Assembly: GCF_011634835.1 (NCBI RefSeq)
Contig: NZ_SIRP01000001.1
Coordinates: 4,013,324-4,077,323 of the forward strand
Direction: 5' to 3'
Length of the DNA stretch: 64,000 bases
Source of the DNA: Isoptericola sp. BMS4
Lineage (GTDB): Bacteria > Actinomycetota > Actinomycetes > Actinomycetales > Cellulomonadaceae
Part shown: positions 41,547 through 50,786 of the stretch, piece after piece
How the letters are laid out: each line of letters starts with the position of its first letter
How positions within the stretch are numbered: the stretch's first letter is position 1
The notes under the pieces: model-generated
Database searches by the model: none
Told to the model about the DNA's origin: nothing
What the model saw: the letters and a program-made list of their open reading frames with translations, nothing else
Position numbers and translations under genes: made by a program

Positions 41547-42008
41547 TCACCTCTCCCGGTAGGTGTCGAGGGCGCTGGACGCGGTCTTGGTGATGGTCTG
41601 CGGCCCGACGCCGGGGACCGGCAGGCCGGACAGGTCGACGGTGCAGGTCACGGTCGCCGTCACGCTGGCCGGAGTACCAACTGGCGCCGCAAACCCGCCG
41701 GTGTCCACGGCGACGGAAGTGCCGGTGCAATGCAGTCCGGAGTTGTCGAGGGTCGCGGCGGCGACGGCGTGCGCGCGGTCGGCGGCGGCCCCCGGGGTGC
41801 GCTCCAGCGACGCGGCGCGGGCGGCCTGCGCCGCCGCGCCGTCGACGGCCTGGTGCGCGACGGCGACCCTGCCCGCCACCACGATGAGAGCGAGCAGCAC
41901 CAGCAGGGCGGGTGCGAGCACGGCGAGCTCGAGGCTTGTGGAACCTCGCTCCCGGTCACGAACCGACCGGGCGTGCCGCCGTCGTGCATGGCGCGGCGCC
42001 GTCCTCAT
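41547..42008 (-). CDS. TadE-like minor pseudopilin
   Basis: 153 residues. Arg-rich leader ending RERG, then STSLELAVLAPALLVLLALI: cleavage after Gly with Glu at +5, a hydrophobic helix and an extracytoplasmic domain with a Cys pair. TadE proteins prime Tad pilus assembly. ATG 42008 overlaps the upstream stop (ATGA). Confidence 0.8.
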   Translation of the reverse strand: MRTAPRHARRRHARSVRDRERGSTSLELAVLAPALLVLLALIVVAGRVAVAHQAVDGAAAQAARAASLERTPGAAADRAHAVAAATLDNSGLHCTGTSVAVDTGGFAAPVGTPASVTATVTCTVDLSGLPVPGVGPQTITKTASSALDTYRER

Positions 42009-42421
42009 CCGGTCACCTCTTCCACGGGCATCGCGGCCGAGGCCGTGACGTTCGGCTGCCACCCCGGGACGAGCGAGGCGGCCCGGACCGAGACGGTCAT
42101 GTGTGCCTCCTTCGCCGTCATCGAGCCGGTGACCGACGTCGATTCCAGGACCATGACCGAGGCGTCAGCGAGCCCTTGGGCTGCGGTGATCCCGTCGGCG
42201 ATGGTGCCGGTCTCCCCCGCGGCGACCTGCGCCCCCTCTTGGGCGGCAGCCACTGCCGCGGTGCGCCCCATGTAGAGCAGCGCTGCCTGGAGCCCGAGGA
42301 AGAACAGGGTCAGGACGACGGGCATGACGATGGCGGCTTCGAGCGCGACGGAGCCACGCTCGCCGCCGCGGTGGTGGCGTCGAGCGTGAAGGGACCCGTG
42401 GCGCGGGTGCCGCCTGGTCAC
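42005..42421 (-). CDS. TadE/TadF-like minor pseudopilin
   Basis: 138 residues. Leader ending GGERG, then SVALEAAIVMPVVLTLFFLG with Glu at +5, helix and Ala-rich domain (AAQEGAQVAAGETGTIADG). GTG 42421 is chosen because it lies 2 nt after the Flp gene stop and keeps a short basic leader; longer frames overlap flp. Confidence 0.75.
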   Translation of the reverse strand: MTRRHPRHGSLHARRHHRGGERGSVALEAAIVMPVVLTLFFLGLQAALLYMGRTAAVAAAQEGAQVAAGETGTIADGITAAQGLADASVMVLESTSVTGSMTAKEAHMTVSVRAASLVPGWQPNVTASAAMPVEEVTG

Positions 42422-42423
42422 GG

Positions 42424-42627
42424 TCAGCTGATCTCGGCAGCCCGGTCGCTGATCGCGTTGCCGATGATTGCGACCAGCGCGACGGCGGCGATGAGGAGGG
42501 CGGCGGTGATGACGACCTGCTCGATGCTCACCGAGCCTCGCTCGCGTTCGTCGGGGCCGAGCCGGCGTTTGACGCCGTCGACGACGTCGAGGCCGAACAG
42601 GTAGATGGTGGCGATGAACTTGCTCAT
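42424..42627 (-). CDS. flp: Flp-type major pilin
   Basis: 67 residues. Leader ends in ERERG; mature start SVSIEQVVITAALLIAAVAL has the +5 Glu and the hydrophobic helix of Flp pilins, then a short tail GNAISDRAAEIS. It would be cleaved by the prepilin peptidase at 58,031 and polymerised by the Tad machine into a thin pilus. Located directly upstream of the pseudopilin genes. Confidence 0.8.
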   Translation of the reverse strand: MSKFIATIYLFGLDVVDGVKRRLGPDERERGSVSIEQVVITAALLIAAVALVAIIGNAISDRAAEIS

Positions 42628-42690
42628 GATTCTTCCCCTGGGGTGGGATCCGGTGCATTGTTGGCCGGGCTCAGGTGTGGCGGCCCGGTG

Positions 42691-43602
42691 TTACGCGCCT
42701 CCCGTCAGTTGCAGGAGCGCGGGAACGACGAGGATCACGAGGAACACCACGGACAGCAGCGACATCGGCAGTGTCATGCGTTCACCGGCGGCGTTGGCCT
42801 TGGCCAGTTCGGCCGCGAGCATCGCGGCTCGCACCGACTCGGACCGGGCCCGGAGCTGGTCGTAGACCTGGGAGCCCTCGTTGGTCAGGCGCATGACGTC
42901 GCCGAGGTCGGCCAGGTCGGGCAGGCGGAGCTCGTCGGCAAGCGCATGGAGGGCATCCCACGGGGCGACGCCGGACCAGCGCGAGCGGGCGAGCTCTTCG
43001 CTGATCCTGCGGAAGACCCAGTTGTCGCCGACCTTTGCGGCCAGCTCCATGGCCTCGCGGCTGCCCGATCCGCCGAGGCGTTCGAGCGCGACGAGGTCGA
43101 TATAGGCGCCCAGCGCCCGGTTGAACTCCGCCCGTGCCTTGCGGGCATCGTCGCGGGCGTTGAAGTCGGGCAGCCAGAACAACACCGCGGCGGCCAGGAG
43201 CGATCCGGCCGCGGGCACGGCGATCGGCATGGTGATCCCGACGACGGACAGCACGTAGACCCCGACGGGCGGGATCACCAGGCCCACGAGCGCGTAGAGG
43301 ATCTTGCTGCCGTAGTGGCGGTGCAGCGGGATCTGCAGGAGGGCAAGCTCACGCGTCGGGGTTCGACCCCACCACGGGGCGGGGACTGTGCGCAGGGCCC
43401 AGACGCCGAGGCGTTCGGTCGCGCTCGTGGTGCTCATGGCGGCACTGGCGGTGGCCTCGCGATCACGGACGCCCTGCGGGGAGTAGCGCCGTACGACGTC
43501 GGCGGCGTCGGGCCGTGCGGGCGCCAGGCGCCACAGGAGCAGCGCGACGCCGAGTCCCACCAGGGCGCCGCCGGCCAGTGCGATCTGCAGTCCCGTCGTC
43601 AT
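42691..43602 (-). CDS. tadC: TadC-like inner-membrane pilus-assembly protein
   Basis: 303 residues with transmembrane helices at the N-terminus and centre (KILYALVGLVIPPVGVYVLS) and the T2SSF domain (FNRALGAYIDLVALERLGG, ...MLAAELAKANAAGERMTLPM, LLSVVFLVILVVPALLQL). Forms the membrane platform of the Tad pilus with TadB. ATG 43602 overlaps the tadB stop (ATGA). Confidence 0.88.
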   Translation of the reverse strand: MTTGLQIALAGGALVGLGVALLLWRLAPARPDAADVVRRYSPQGVRDREATASAAMSTTSATERLGVWALRTVPAPWWGRTPTRELALLQIPLHRHYGSKILYALVGLVIPPVGVYVLSVVGITMPIAVPAAGSLLAAAVLFWLPDFNARDDARKARAEFNRALGAYIDLVALERLGGSGSREAMELAAKVGDNWVFRRISEELARSRWSGVAPWDALHALADELRLPDLADLGDVMRLTNEGSQVYDQLRARSESVRAAMLAAELAKANAAGERMTLPMSLLSVVFLVILVVPALLQLTGGA

Positions 43603-44504
43603 CGCGCACCTGCCCCTGCGATCGTCCGGGACTCGGTCCCGGCGAGGCCGGACAGGCCCAGGAATCGGGGCAACCTCTCGCCCTTGGCCATCTGGCGCAT
43701 CCACCACAGCAGCGAGACGTAGATGCTGAGCAGCAGGGTGAGCAGCAGCTGGCCCAGAGCCGTGCCGTACGGGGCGACGTACTCGCCGGTGAAGATCAGC
43801 AGGTAGGCGAGCACCGCGATGGTGATGATCGTGACCCAGCGGGCGGTGGTGCGGGGCTTGGCGCGGTCTGCCTCGATGGCGCGCCGCGCACGGACGTCCG
43901 ACGAGACGGACTCTGCGAGCGAGGTGAGCACGTCAGCCAGGCCTTGGCCACGCTTGCGGGCGCCGAGGATGAGGAACGCGGCGACCATGTCGCCGGTGGT
44001 GTCGTCCAGGTCGTCGGCGAAGGCCCGCAGCGCGGCCTCGGTGCCCATGCGGGCACGCAGCCGGGCGACCAACGCCGTCACCTCGGGCCGGATCGCCTCG
44101 GGGGCCGATCGCAGGGTGGCTCGGATGGCTTCCTCGAGCCCGACACCGACGGTGAGCACGCTCGCGAGCCCCCGCGTCCACTCTTCGAGCGCTTCCAGCT
44201 TGGCGATCTGCTCGTTCGTGCCCGGGGCGGACAGGAGTGCAGGGAGCCCTGCGAGAGCGAGGGGTCCGAGGACGATCGCGATGGCCCACCCGGTGATGAG
44301 CCACGCGACGATGCCCGCGGCGAGGCCGATGCCGAGCAGCACCTTGGTGTGCTTGGTGAGCCGCCGCCATCGGGCCGCCAGCGGCGAGGGGCGTGAGGGC
44401 CGCGAGGCGGGGTCTGTGGGAGGGCGGGGTGTCAGGCCCACGATGACGCCGATGAGTCCGGCGACGACAAGCGCGCCGCCGAGGGCGGGGATGAGCAGCG
44501 GCAT
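43599..44504 (-). CDS. tadB: TadB-like inner-membrane pilus-assembly protein
   Basis: 301 residues: an N-terminal helix, a second pair of helices, then the T2SSF domain (WTRGLASVLTVGVGLEEAIR, DTTGDMVAAFLILGARKRGQ) and two C-terminal helices. ATG 44504 overlaps the tadA stop (TGATG), indicating coupling. Confidence 0.88.
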   Translation of the reverse strand: MPLLIPALGGALVVAGLIGVIVGLTPRPPTDPASRPSRPSPLAARWRRLTKHTKVLLGIGLAAGIVAWLITGWAIAIVLGPLALAGLPALLSAPGTNEQIAKLEALEEWTRGLASVLTVGVGLEEAIRATLRSAPEAIRPEVTALVARLRARMGTEAALRAFADDLDDTTGDMVAAFLILGARKRGQGLADVLTSLAESVSSDVRARRAIEADRAKPRTTARWVTIITIAVLAYLLIFTGEYVAPYGTALGQLLLTLLLSIYVSLLWWMRQMAKGERLPRFLGLSGLAGTESRTIAGAGAR

Positions 44505-46087
44505 CAGGCGGCCCCCGCTTGCGTCGCGCCGGGTGCGGAGGCGATGTACCCGGCCAGGTCGAACCCGTGGCGTTCCAAGCGGCGCAGCTCGTCGGGCAAG
44601 GTTCCGGGCACGGCCGGCCCGCCGTGGGGGTTGGGTACGTAGACGCGCGTGGTGGCGTAGCCCTTGGCTTCCTCGCCCGGAGTCACGTGGAGGATCTCGG
44701 ACACCCAGCGGGTGCGGTGCCACTGGTTCGGGCCGACCTCGGTGGTGTCCAGGTGGACCTGGACGACGAGGTCGATCGCCTCGGCGAGCTTGGCGGTGAC
44801 GACATCCTTCGCCTGGCCTGCCTCCATCCCGCAGGTGACGAGCTTGCGGATCGCCGCTTCGCCGTCGGCGGCGTGCGTGGTGGAGATCGATCCGGCGCCG
44901 GACTCCATCGCCTTGAGCATCGCCCAGACCTCCGAGCCGCGGACCTCGCCGACGATCTGGCGGGACAGGGCCATGCGGAACGAGTCGTAGAGCGCCTCGT
45001 CGAGGGTGTACTCCCCCGCTCGCTTGCCGTCTGGCCCAACCTCGCCCGAGCCGGGGCGCGCCTCGAACGGGACGACGATGGGGTGGACGTCCTTGAGCTC
45101 GTGCAGGTGCAGCTCGTACTCGGTCTCGAAGGTGCCGAGCTTCTCGTGCTGGGGGATCTCGGCGCACAGGCCGCGGACCATGGTCGTCTTGCCCGCGCCC
45201 TGCGGGCCGGCGACGACGATCGACAGCCCGGCTTTGACCGCCGCCGACAGCAGCGACGCCTGGACGGGGGTGAGCATGTCGCGGGCGACGAGGTCGTCGA
45301 GCGTCACACGCACGAGGCGGTGGCGGCGGATGACGACGACGGGGAACGCGGTGATCCACGCGGCCGCCGCCAGGCGTGGCCCACCGTCCAGGCGCATGTG
45401 CATCGTCGGGGACGCCGCGGAGAACGACCGGGCGGTCGACTCCTGGCGAGCGGCGACGAACTGGAGGAACTCCAGCAGCTCGGCGTCCGATTCCGCGACC
45501 GGTTCGACGCGCACGAGGTCGCCGTCCGTCTTCTCCAGGAACACCGTGTCGGCCCCCGTGATGATGATGTTCTCCACCGAGTCGTCGTCCACGTAGGGCT
45601 GCAGCCGCCCGAGGCCGAACAGCGCGTGGTAGACGGCCTCGGCCAGCCGAGCCTGAACGTCCAGGCTCCATGCGGGCTCGCCGTCGTGGATCCGGTCGGC
45701 GGCGGTGGTGGCGAGAAGTTCGTGGATGATCGCTCGGCCGCGCTCACGCTCGGCTTCGACATCCTGGCCGCGCTCGTCGCCGAGGGACGCCATCAGCAGG
45801 TCCGAGGCCTGAGTTCGCAGTTCGGCGACGAGCTGCCAGTCGAGGCTGCCCGACGGCGCTTGAGCCTCCGCCGTCGGGTCCGCCACATGCCGTGTATCGG
45901 CACGGGCGCCGTCGGGCGGCCGCGTACTCGGCACTCCGAGCCGTCCGGCGAGCGAGTGCGCTGCCGGCTGCGTGGGCGGGGCCGCGACTGGCGGATCGGT
46001 GGTGTCGCTCGGCTGGACGCCGAAGATCGGCAGGTTCGTCGGGTCGTCGGCACCGTCGGATGTCGCGCCTTCGAGGAACTCGTTCAC
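44504..46087 (-). CDS. tadA: TadA/CpaF secretion ATPase
   Basis: 527 residues; hexameric ATPase powering Tad pilus extrusion. Disordered N-terminus, N-terminal domain (GRLQPYVDDDSVENIIITG), Walker A VVAGPQGAGKTTMVRGL, the Asp box (ETEYELHLHE region), Walker B-like SRQIVGEVRGSEVWAML and the His box SISTTHAADGEAA. GTG 46087 overlaps the tadZ stop (GTGA). Confidence 0.92.
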   Translation of the reverse strand: MNEFLEGATSDGADDPTNLPIFGVQPSDTTDPPVAAPPTQPAAHSLAGRLGVPSTRPPDGARADTRHVADPTAEAQAPSGSLDWQLVAELRTQASDLLMASLGDERGQDVEAERERGRAIIHELLATTAADRIHDGEPAWSLDVQARLAEAVYHALFGLGRLQPYVDDDSVENIIITGADTVFLEKTDGDLVRVEPVAESDAELLEFLQFVAARQESTARSFSAASPTMHMRLDGGPRLAAAAWITAFPVVVIRRHRLVRVTLDDLVARDMLTPVQASLLSAAVKAGLSIVVAGPQGAGKTTMVRGLCAEIPQHEKLGTFETEYELHLHELKDVHPIVVPFEARPGSGEVGPDGKRAGEYTLDEALYDSFRMALSRQIVGEVRGSEVWAMLKAMESGAGSISTTHAADGEAAIRKLVTCGMEAGQAKDVVTAKLAEAIDLVVQVHLDTTEVGPNQWHRTRWVSEILHVTPGEEAKGYATTRVYVPNPHGGPAVPGTLPDELRRLERHGFDLAGYIASAPGATQAGAA

Positions 46088-46878
46088 GACCAGCTCCCTT
46101 CGACGGCCAGGCCGAGATCGGTGCGTACGGCCGTGAGCGTGGAGCCGAGCCCTTGGACTGCGGCGCGCAGCGACTTGGCCAGCGCTCCGGTCTGGAACTT
46201 GCGGGCTGGTGTGGCGCCGTCGGAGTAGACGAACGCCGACTCGGGGTCCCACGCCAGCGACGCGGCCACGGGTACCTTGAGCACTTTGGCGGCGTCGCGT
46301 TCGCCGTAGGGGCGTCCCGGCCCGACTACGAGTGCTGCCAGGCTGGCGCCCGCACCGGACCGCTCGAACCATTCGCGGACAGTCGGTGCCCAGGAGGACG
46401 CCCCGACGAGTGCGGGCAGACTCGACCGCGTCACCAGCAGCGCGAGGTCCGCGGCGGTGAGCAGCGGGTTGGGGCTGCCGTCCAGGCCGAGGCGGCCGAC
46501 GTCGATGATGACGTCCTGGCCGTTGCCTTCCAGCGCCTTCAATGCGGCGGCCAGCGGCTCCCACAAGGGTCCGAGCACCTGCGACTGAAGGTGGTTGAGG
46601 GGGCCGACCAGCACCTGCACACGCGAGTCGGGCAGGGTAAAGACCGACTTCGGTAGGTCCTCGACGAGTGTGCCCGCGCGCAGGGAGACGGCGAGGTCGA
46701 CGACGGTGCGCGTGGTTGGCAGCTCACCACCGCGCAGGTACCCGGCGGGTATGGCTCGCGACCCGGTCGGGTCGGCATCGACGAGAACCACCGGCCGCGG
46801 CCAGGACAGGGCGAGGCCGAGTGCCGTCGTGGTGACCCCTGGGGAGCCGTTGGCTGAGGTGAGCGCGATCAGGGCCAT
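46084..46878 (-). CDS. tadZ: TadZ/CpaE-like ParA-type ATPase
   Basis: 264 residues. Deviant Walker A TSANGSPGVTTTALGLALSW (Pro/Val in place of the usual GK), Walker A' VVLVDADPTGSRAI, and Walker B VIIDVGRLG. TadZ proteins position the Tad machine at the membrane. Missing Lys in the P-loop is common in this family. ATG 46878 is 3 nt after the rcpC-like stop. Confidence 0.82.
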   Translation of the reverse strand: MALIALTSANGSPGVTTTALGLALSWPRPVVLVDADPTGSRAIPAGYLRGGELPTTRTVVDLAVSLRAGTLVEDLPKSVFTLPDSRVQVLVGPLNHLQSQVLGPLWEPLAAALKALEGNGQDVIIDVGRLGLDGSPNPLLTAADLALLVTRSSLPALVGASSWAPTVREWFERSGAGASLAALVVGPGRPYGERDAAKVLKVPVAASLAWDPESAFVYSDGATPARKFQTGALAKSLRAAVQGLGSTLTAVRTDLGLAVEGSWS

Positions 46879-46881
46879 GTC

Positions 46882-47577
46882 TCACTCCTGGTCGCCCGGC
46901 TCGTCGAGGACCACGGCGACCTGGCCCGCTGCGGCCTTGTCGGCGACCAGCGGGGCGTCGTCGTGGGCGACCTGGACGTTGAGGATCGTGTTGCCGGAGG
47001 CGTCGTCGATGCCGGTACCGGCCACTTCCGCGTCGATCGCCACTGGTCCTGCCGGCGTCGAGCCGGTGCCCGTCACCGTGTCAGAGGTGAGGACGACGCG
47101 GACTCGGTCTCCGACGCGTACCTGGTCTGCGGGCAGGCCGGAGGCGGTGAGGTTGAGGCCGACGACGGACATCCCCGCGGCGGGTAGCACCGTCTCGGTG
47201 ACCTGGTCGGCGGTAACGACTCCCCCGGCGGCGAGGTCGAGCGCGGCTCGCTTGCCGACGACCGCGTCGAGCTGCGAGGCCGGGAGCGGTTGCAGGGCAG
47301 GGTCGACCGTCATGGGCACGGTCATGAGGTCGTCGGGCTCGATGACCTGCCCGCGCTCCACCGTCGTGCGCACGGCGAGCACGTCCTGAGCGTCCGACGC
47401 TCCTTGATAGGCCCACACGGACGCCAGGGCGCCCAGGGCCACGGCGGCTACCGAGGCGATGACGAGAAGCGGGCGCCGTCGGTATTTTGGCGGCGGGGCG
47501 ATCTGGTCGGACTCGGACCTACCCGTGGCCCCAGAAGTCTCGGCACCGGCGGCGCTCTGTTGTGTCATTGTCGTCAT
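46882..47577 (-). CDS. SAF-domain (RcpC/CpaB-like) pilus-assembly protein
   Basis: 231 residues: one N-terminal helix (~35-57), a SAF domain (AVRTTVERGQVIEPDDLMTV, then VVGKRAALDLAAGGVVTADQ) and a beta-rich C-terminus (VRVGDRVRVVLTS). RcpC/CpaB proteins stabilise the pilus pore. ATG 47577 overlaps the next gene's stop (ATGA); a second ATG lies three codons later. Confidence 0.8.
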   Translation of the reverse strand: MTTMTQQSAAGAETSGATGRSESDQIAPPPKYRRRPLLVIASVAAVALGALASVWAYQGASDAQDVLAVRTTVERGQVIEPDDLMTVPMTVDPALQPLPASQLDAVVGKRAALDLAAGGVVTADQVTETVLPAAGMSVVGLNLTASGLPADQVRVGDRVRVVLTSDTVTGTGSTPAGPVAIDAEVAGTGIDDASGNTILNVQVAHDDAPLVADKAAAGQVAVVLDEPGDQE

Positions 47578-47870
47578 GTCTGGGCACCCCATTGCTCGTG
47601 ACAATCGACCACACGTGAAATGGACCTTAACCCGATGTGATCCACGCCACACGGCGAATCGGACGCAGAATTGCCTGCCGGGCGCGACATCAGGACGAGG
47701 CGTCGATGCGTAGCCATGCGGACCGCGGGCGACGCGTCCGCTACGACTCGGCGGATCCGGTCCGCTGTCGGCTCGTCCAGTGGACCGGCCACGAGAATGC
47801 CGAGCAGTCCACTGACCTCAGGCTCGCCGTGGAGGATGGACTCGAGCTGGTGGGCGAGATCAACGCTCAT
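47574..47870 (-). CDS. Small ICE protein (98 aa) between TraG and Tad genes
   Basis: 98 residues: helical MSVDLAHQLESILHGEPEVSG, then GLLGILVAGPLDEPTADRIR and a shorter basic tail. It overlaps both neighbours by 4 bp (ATGA), which argues strongly for translation. No family recognised. Confidence 0.6.
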   Translation of the reverse strand: MSVDLAHQLESILHGEPEVSGLLGILVAGPLDEPTADRIRRVVADASPAVRMATHRRLVLMSRPAGNSASDSPCGVDHIGLRSISRVVDCHEQWGAQT

Positions 47871-48619
47871 TCCGGACTCCCCCGCCCACCATCCCGCGCA
47901 CCTTCTCGACGTCTGCGAACTCCGCCGGACTCGATGTGATCGGGCGGAGTGATTTCGGCGCCGGACTCGTCGACGTCGGGCCACGACCACCGCTGCCAGG
48001 CGAACCCACCGGGCGGATCCTCGAACGGGATCTCGCCATCGGGCCAGTAGTCGGCGATGTAGTAGCCGCGACGCTCAGCGATGCGACTGGCGGCCTCGGC
48101 GATGGGCTCGACGTGCTGATAGTCGCAGGCCCGCGCCCTCCACTCGGCGCCGAGCCTGCTGCGGGTCGAGGCGAGCTGGTTGAGCCAGCGGACGGGCTCA
48201 GCGAGGTTCGCGCCGTCGTCGTGCGCAAGGCGGTAGTACCGCTCCAGCGCCCACAACTCTTGAACGATCGCGGGGTGCAGGCTCCAGCACGGGGTGATGA
48301 CCTCGCCGAACGCGAAGGTGGCACACAGCCACTCGACGAACCTGTCCAGGCGCTGCATCGCCGCGGCGCGCGTGGCGACGTCGGCGTCCATCCAGGAGAA
48401 GACACCAGGGTCATGCTGGACCGGGAACACCGCATCGACACGCGCCCAGCCGCCGCCCTTGGCTTTCGCGAAGGGTCCCAGGCCGCCGGACCTGCTGAAC
48501 GGGTCGTTGGCGGGCGGCCCGCCGTCGCCGTGCGACACCTGCGGCGGCCGGCTCACACGTGTCGCGTCTTGACGAGTGTCGCTACCCCAGGCCTGCTCGT
48601 TGCCGTCGTAGCCCATCAC
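47867..48619 (-). CDS. DUF4913-type ICE protein
   Basis: 250 residues. The central FVEWLCATFAFGEVITPCWS ... LHPAIVQELWALERYYRLA matches the DUF4913 pattern of actinobacterial conjugative elements; an acidic Trp-rich region (DYWPDGEIPFEDPPGGFAWQ) follows. Role unknown. It lies just after traG with a GTGA overlap (start GTG 48619), so the coupling protein and this gene are co-expressed. Confidence 0.7.
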   Translation of the reverse strand: MMGYDGNEQAWGSDTRQDATRVSRPPQVSHGDGGPPANDPFSRSGGLGPFAKAKGGGWARVDAVFPVQHDPGVFSWMDADVATRAAAMQRLDRFVEWLCATFAFGEVITPCWSLHPAIVQELWALERYYRLAHDDGANLAEPVRWLNQLASTRSRLGAEWRARACDYQHVEPIAEAASRIAERRGYYIADYWPDGEIPFEDPPGGFAWQRWSWPDVDESGAEITPPDHIESGGVRRRREGARDGGRGSPE

Positions 48620-50610
48620 GCCACCTCGCCGACGGGCCGGGAGTCGTCCTGGGCCATGGTCGCGGGCGGGACGGCTTGCCCGTCGTGTTCTGCGTACCAG
48701 GCCTTGCTTCGGGTGACGGCCTCCGCGTGGGGCCCACGCCAGTACGGGATGAGGTCGACGAGCATCGGGCGCATCGCCGCTTCGACGACGAGCGCGTGCC
48801 CCTTGGGTAGGCGGCGCATCTCCCCTGGCTCGATCGTGGCCTGCTGAGAGATCTGCGTCTGCCAGGAGCGGCTGAAGGGTTCACGGAGGCTGTAGCTCGC
48901 CGAGGTGGTGGAGCGGTCCTCGGCCCCGAGGGTCTGCGAGAGCGCGGAGAGCACCTCTGGTGCCTTGACGCCGGGGAGCAGCACGTTGAGGCAGTTGTTC
49001 CAGATCGTCTCCTCGACGTCGTCGCCGTAGGCGTCCTGGCCCTGGGAGCGGGACTGGAAGACAGCGACGAGCTGGATGCCCTCACCGGACCCGGCCGAGC
49101 TCATCCGCGCCGCACCCGGCCAGGGGTGGATGTTCGCGAGCTCGTCGAGGACCAGCGTCAGGGGCGGGTCGAGGCGTCCGCCCGGTGAGCGTTGAGCGAG
49201 CTCGTGGGCGATGTCGGTGACGTGGTCGAGGAACAGCGAGTAGAAGGTGCCGACCGTGCCGGATGTCTCCGCGGTGGTCGAGGTGCCGGCCGAGATCATG
49301 TAGCAGGTGCCGCGCTCGCGCAGGAAGGCCTCGGTGTCGAAGGTGCCCGGGACTCGATGGCCGGCGTCGTCGGTGAGGCGGACGGCGAGGCGGTCGCGCA
49401 CGTGCGGGTCCATGAGCGGCACGAACGCGTTCTCGACGCCAAACCACTTGTTCGCCTTCATCCGCACCTCCTCGCCCATGACGTACCGGATCGTGGTGTG
49501 CCAGTCGACCTGCTCGCCCGAGGCCGAGCAGTACTCGGGCAAGTGGGCGGCGCGCTCGAGGACCTGCATGGCCTCCTTGCACGCGTCGGGGCTCTTGGAC
49601 CACCGGTAGACGTCGGCGATGGTCCGTCCCGAGATCGCCGCCGCGTACAGCAGCGCCATAACGATGCCGCCCGCGCTCGTGGCCCACACGGCGTTGTCCC
49701 CACCCAGGCCCGATGAGCCGACCAGGAGCTTGGCGCGCTTCATCGCGATGCGCGGGACCTCGCAGCCCTCCAGCGGGCTCCACCGGATCGTGTGCGGGCG
49801 ACCGCCCGACGCTTCGAGGTTGAACACCTCGACCGGACCGCGCTCCGCCCGGCAGGCGGCGGTGGCTTCGAGGTTGTCCGTGCGGGTCGACGTCGTGATG
49901 CACGCACCGGGCGCGGCGAGGATCGCCGGGACGACGACGCCGACACCCTTGCCCGACCGCGCCGGACCCAGCACGTAGACCGGCCGCTCCAGGCCGACCC
50001 AGACCTCCTCGCCGTAGGTGTGGCCCAGCAGGAACGCGACGTCCCCGGGGTTCACGGTGCGGCCCTCGCTCTGCGCTTCGGCGGTGAACGTCGGGCGGAC
50101 CGTCTCCGCCGTAGCCACGTGGACTGCCGCCCCGAGGTGCTCGGCGACCTCCCGGCCTCGCGCGAGGCCCTCGCGGGCGAGCATCTGATGGCGAAGCTGC
50201 GCACCTGAGCGCCGGTAGCCGAACCACCAGACCAGCGCCACAGCCGTGGCCCCGAGCCCGACGATGCCGAGCGGGACGATGACGCCGACGGACCACGGGC
50301 CGACGACGATCGCGGCGATCGCCGCAGCACACCCGTAGGCGAGCCAGGCGATCCCGAGCGTCTGAGCGACCTCGGTGTCGTTGAGCGCAGCCATGCGCCG
50401 GTAGGCACCGCCGTACCGCCGCATCCACCACGCGAGTCTCGTCGACCGGAGTCGGTGTTCGACGCACTCGAGCCAGGCCGGGCCATGCTGCTGGACCTCG
50501 GCGGTTGCGTCCGAACCCCCGTCGTCCGGTCGGCAGAACAGCGTGGCTGCGGCTCCGCCGAGCTGGCTGGAGCGCTCACGGCGCTGCGGAACGTACCCCT
50601 GACTGGTCAC
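48616..50610 (-). CDS. traG: TraG/VirD4-family coupling ATPase
   Basis: 664 residues. Two transmembrane helices near ~85-130, then a TraG/TraD ATPase: Walker A LGPARSGKGVGVV (~213-225), Walker B LTLVLDELANIHP and the GEGIQLVAVFQSRSQ motif. It brings the relaxase-DNA complex to the secretion channel. GTG 50610 has GAGAGGGT upstream. First gene of a long minus-strand operon running through DUF4913 and the Tad genes. Confidence 0.92.
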   Translation of the reverse strand: MTSQGYVPQRRERSSQLGGAAATLFCRPDDGGSDATAEVQQHGPAWLECVEHRLRSTRLAWWMRRYGGAYRRMAALNDTEVAQTLGIAWLAYGCAAAIAAIVVGPWSVGVIVPLGIVGLGATAVALVWWFGYRRSGAQLRHQMLAREGLARGREVAEHLGAAVHVATAETVRPTFTAEAQSEGRTVNPGDVAFLLGHTYGEEVWVGLERPVYVLGPARSGKGVGVVVPAILAAPGACITTSTRTDNLEATAACRAERGPVEVFNLEASGGRPHTIRWSPLEGCEVPRIAMKRAKLLVGSSGLGGDNAVWATSAGGIVMALLYAAAISGRTIADVYRWSKSPDACKEAMQVLERAAHLPEYCSASGEQVDWHTTIRYVMGEEVRMKANKWFGVENAFVPLMDPHVRDRLAVRLTDDAGHRVPGTFDTEAFLRERGTCYMISAGTSTTAETSGTVGTFYSLFLDHVTDIAHELAQRSPGGRLDPPLTLVLDELANIHPWPGAARMSSAGSGEGIQLVAVFQSRSQGQDAYGDDVEETIWNNCLNVLLPGVKAPEVLSALSQTLGAEDRSTTSASYSLREPFSRSWQTQISQQATIEPGEMRRLPKGHALVVEAAMRPMLVDLIPYWRGPHAEAVTRSKAWYAEHDGQAVPPATMAQDDSRPVGEVA

Positions 50611-50660
50611 GGCGACCCTCTCGACGGCAGAGCGAGCCCGCGGACGCGGACTTCACCCCA

Positions 50661-50699
50661 CACATTGCCGCCGTATGCCCAGATCCGGCTCCGATATCG
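50661..50699 (-). promoter_or_regulatory. CGATATCG-type ICE promoter for the traG-Tad operon (site c)
   Basis: CGATATCG (50692-50699, within the 10-bp palindrome CCGATATCGG), 25-nt spacer with CTG at positions 10-12 and GC at the end, then AATGTG (50666-50661). The traG start is ~50 bp downstream. Confidence 0.8.
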
Positions 50700-50786
50700 G
50701 GCCGAGGAGCCGGCCACGGGAGTCACAACTGCACGGCCGGGAAGTTTATGGCCGGCCTGACATCCCTTTGGAGCCAGTCCACTGGC

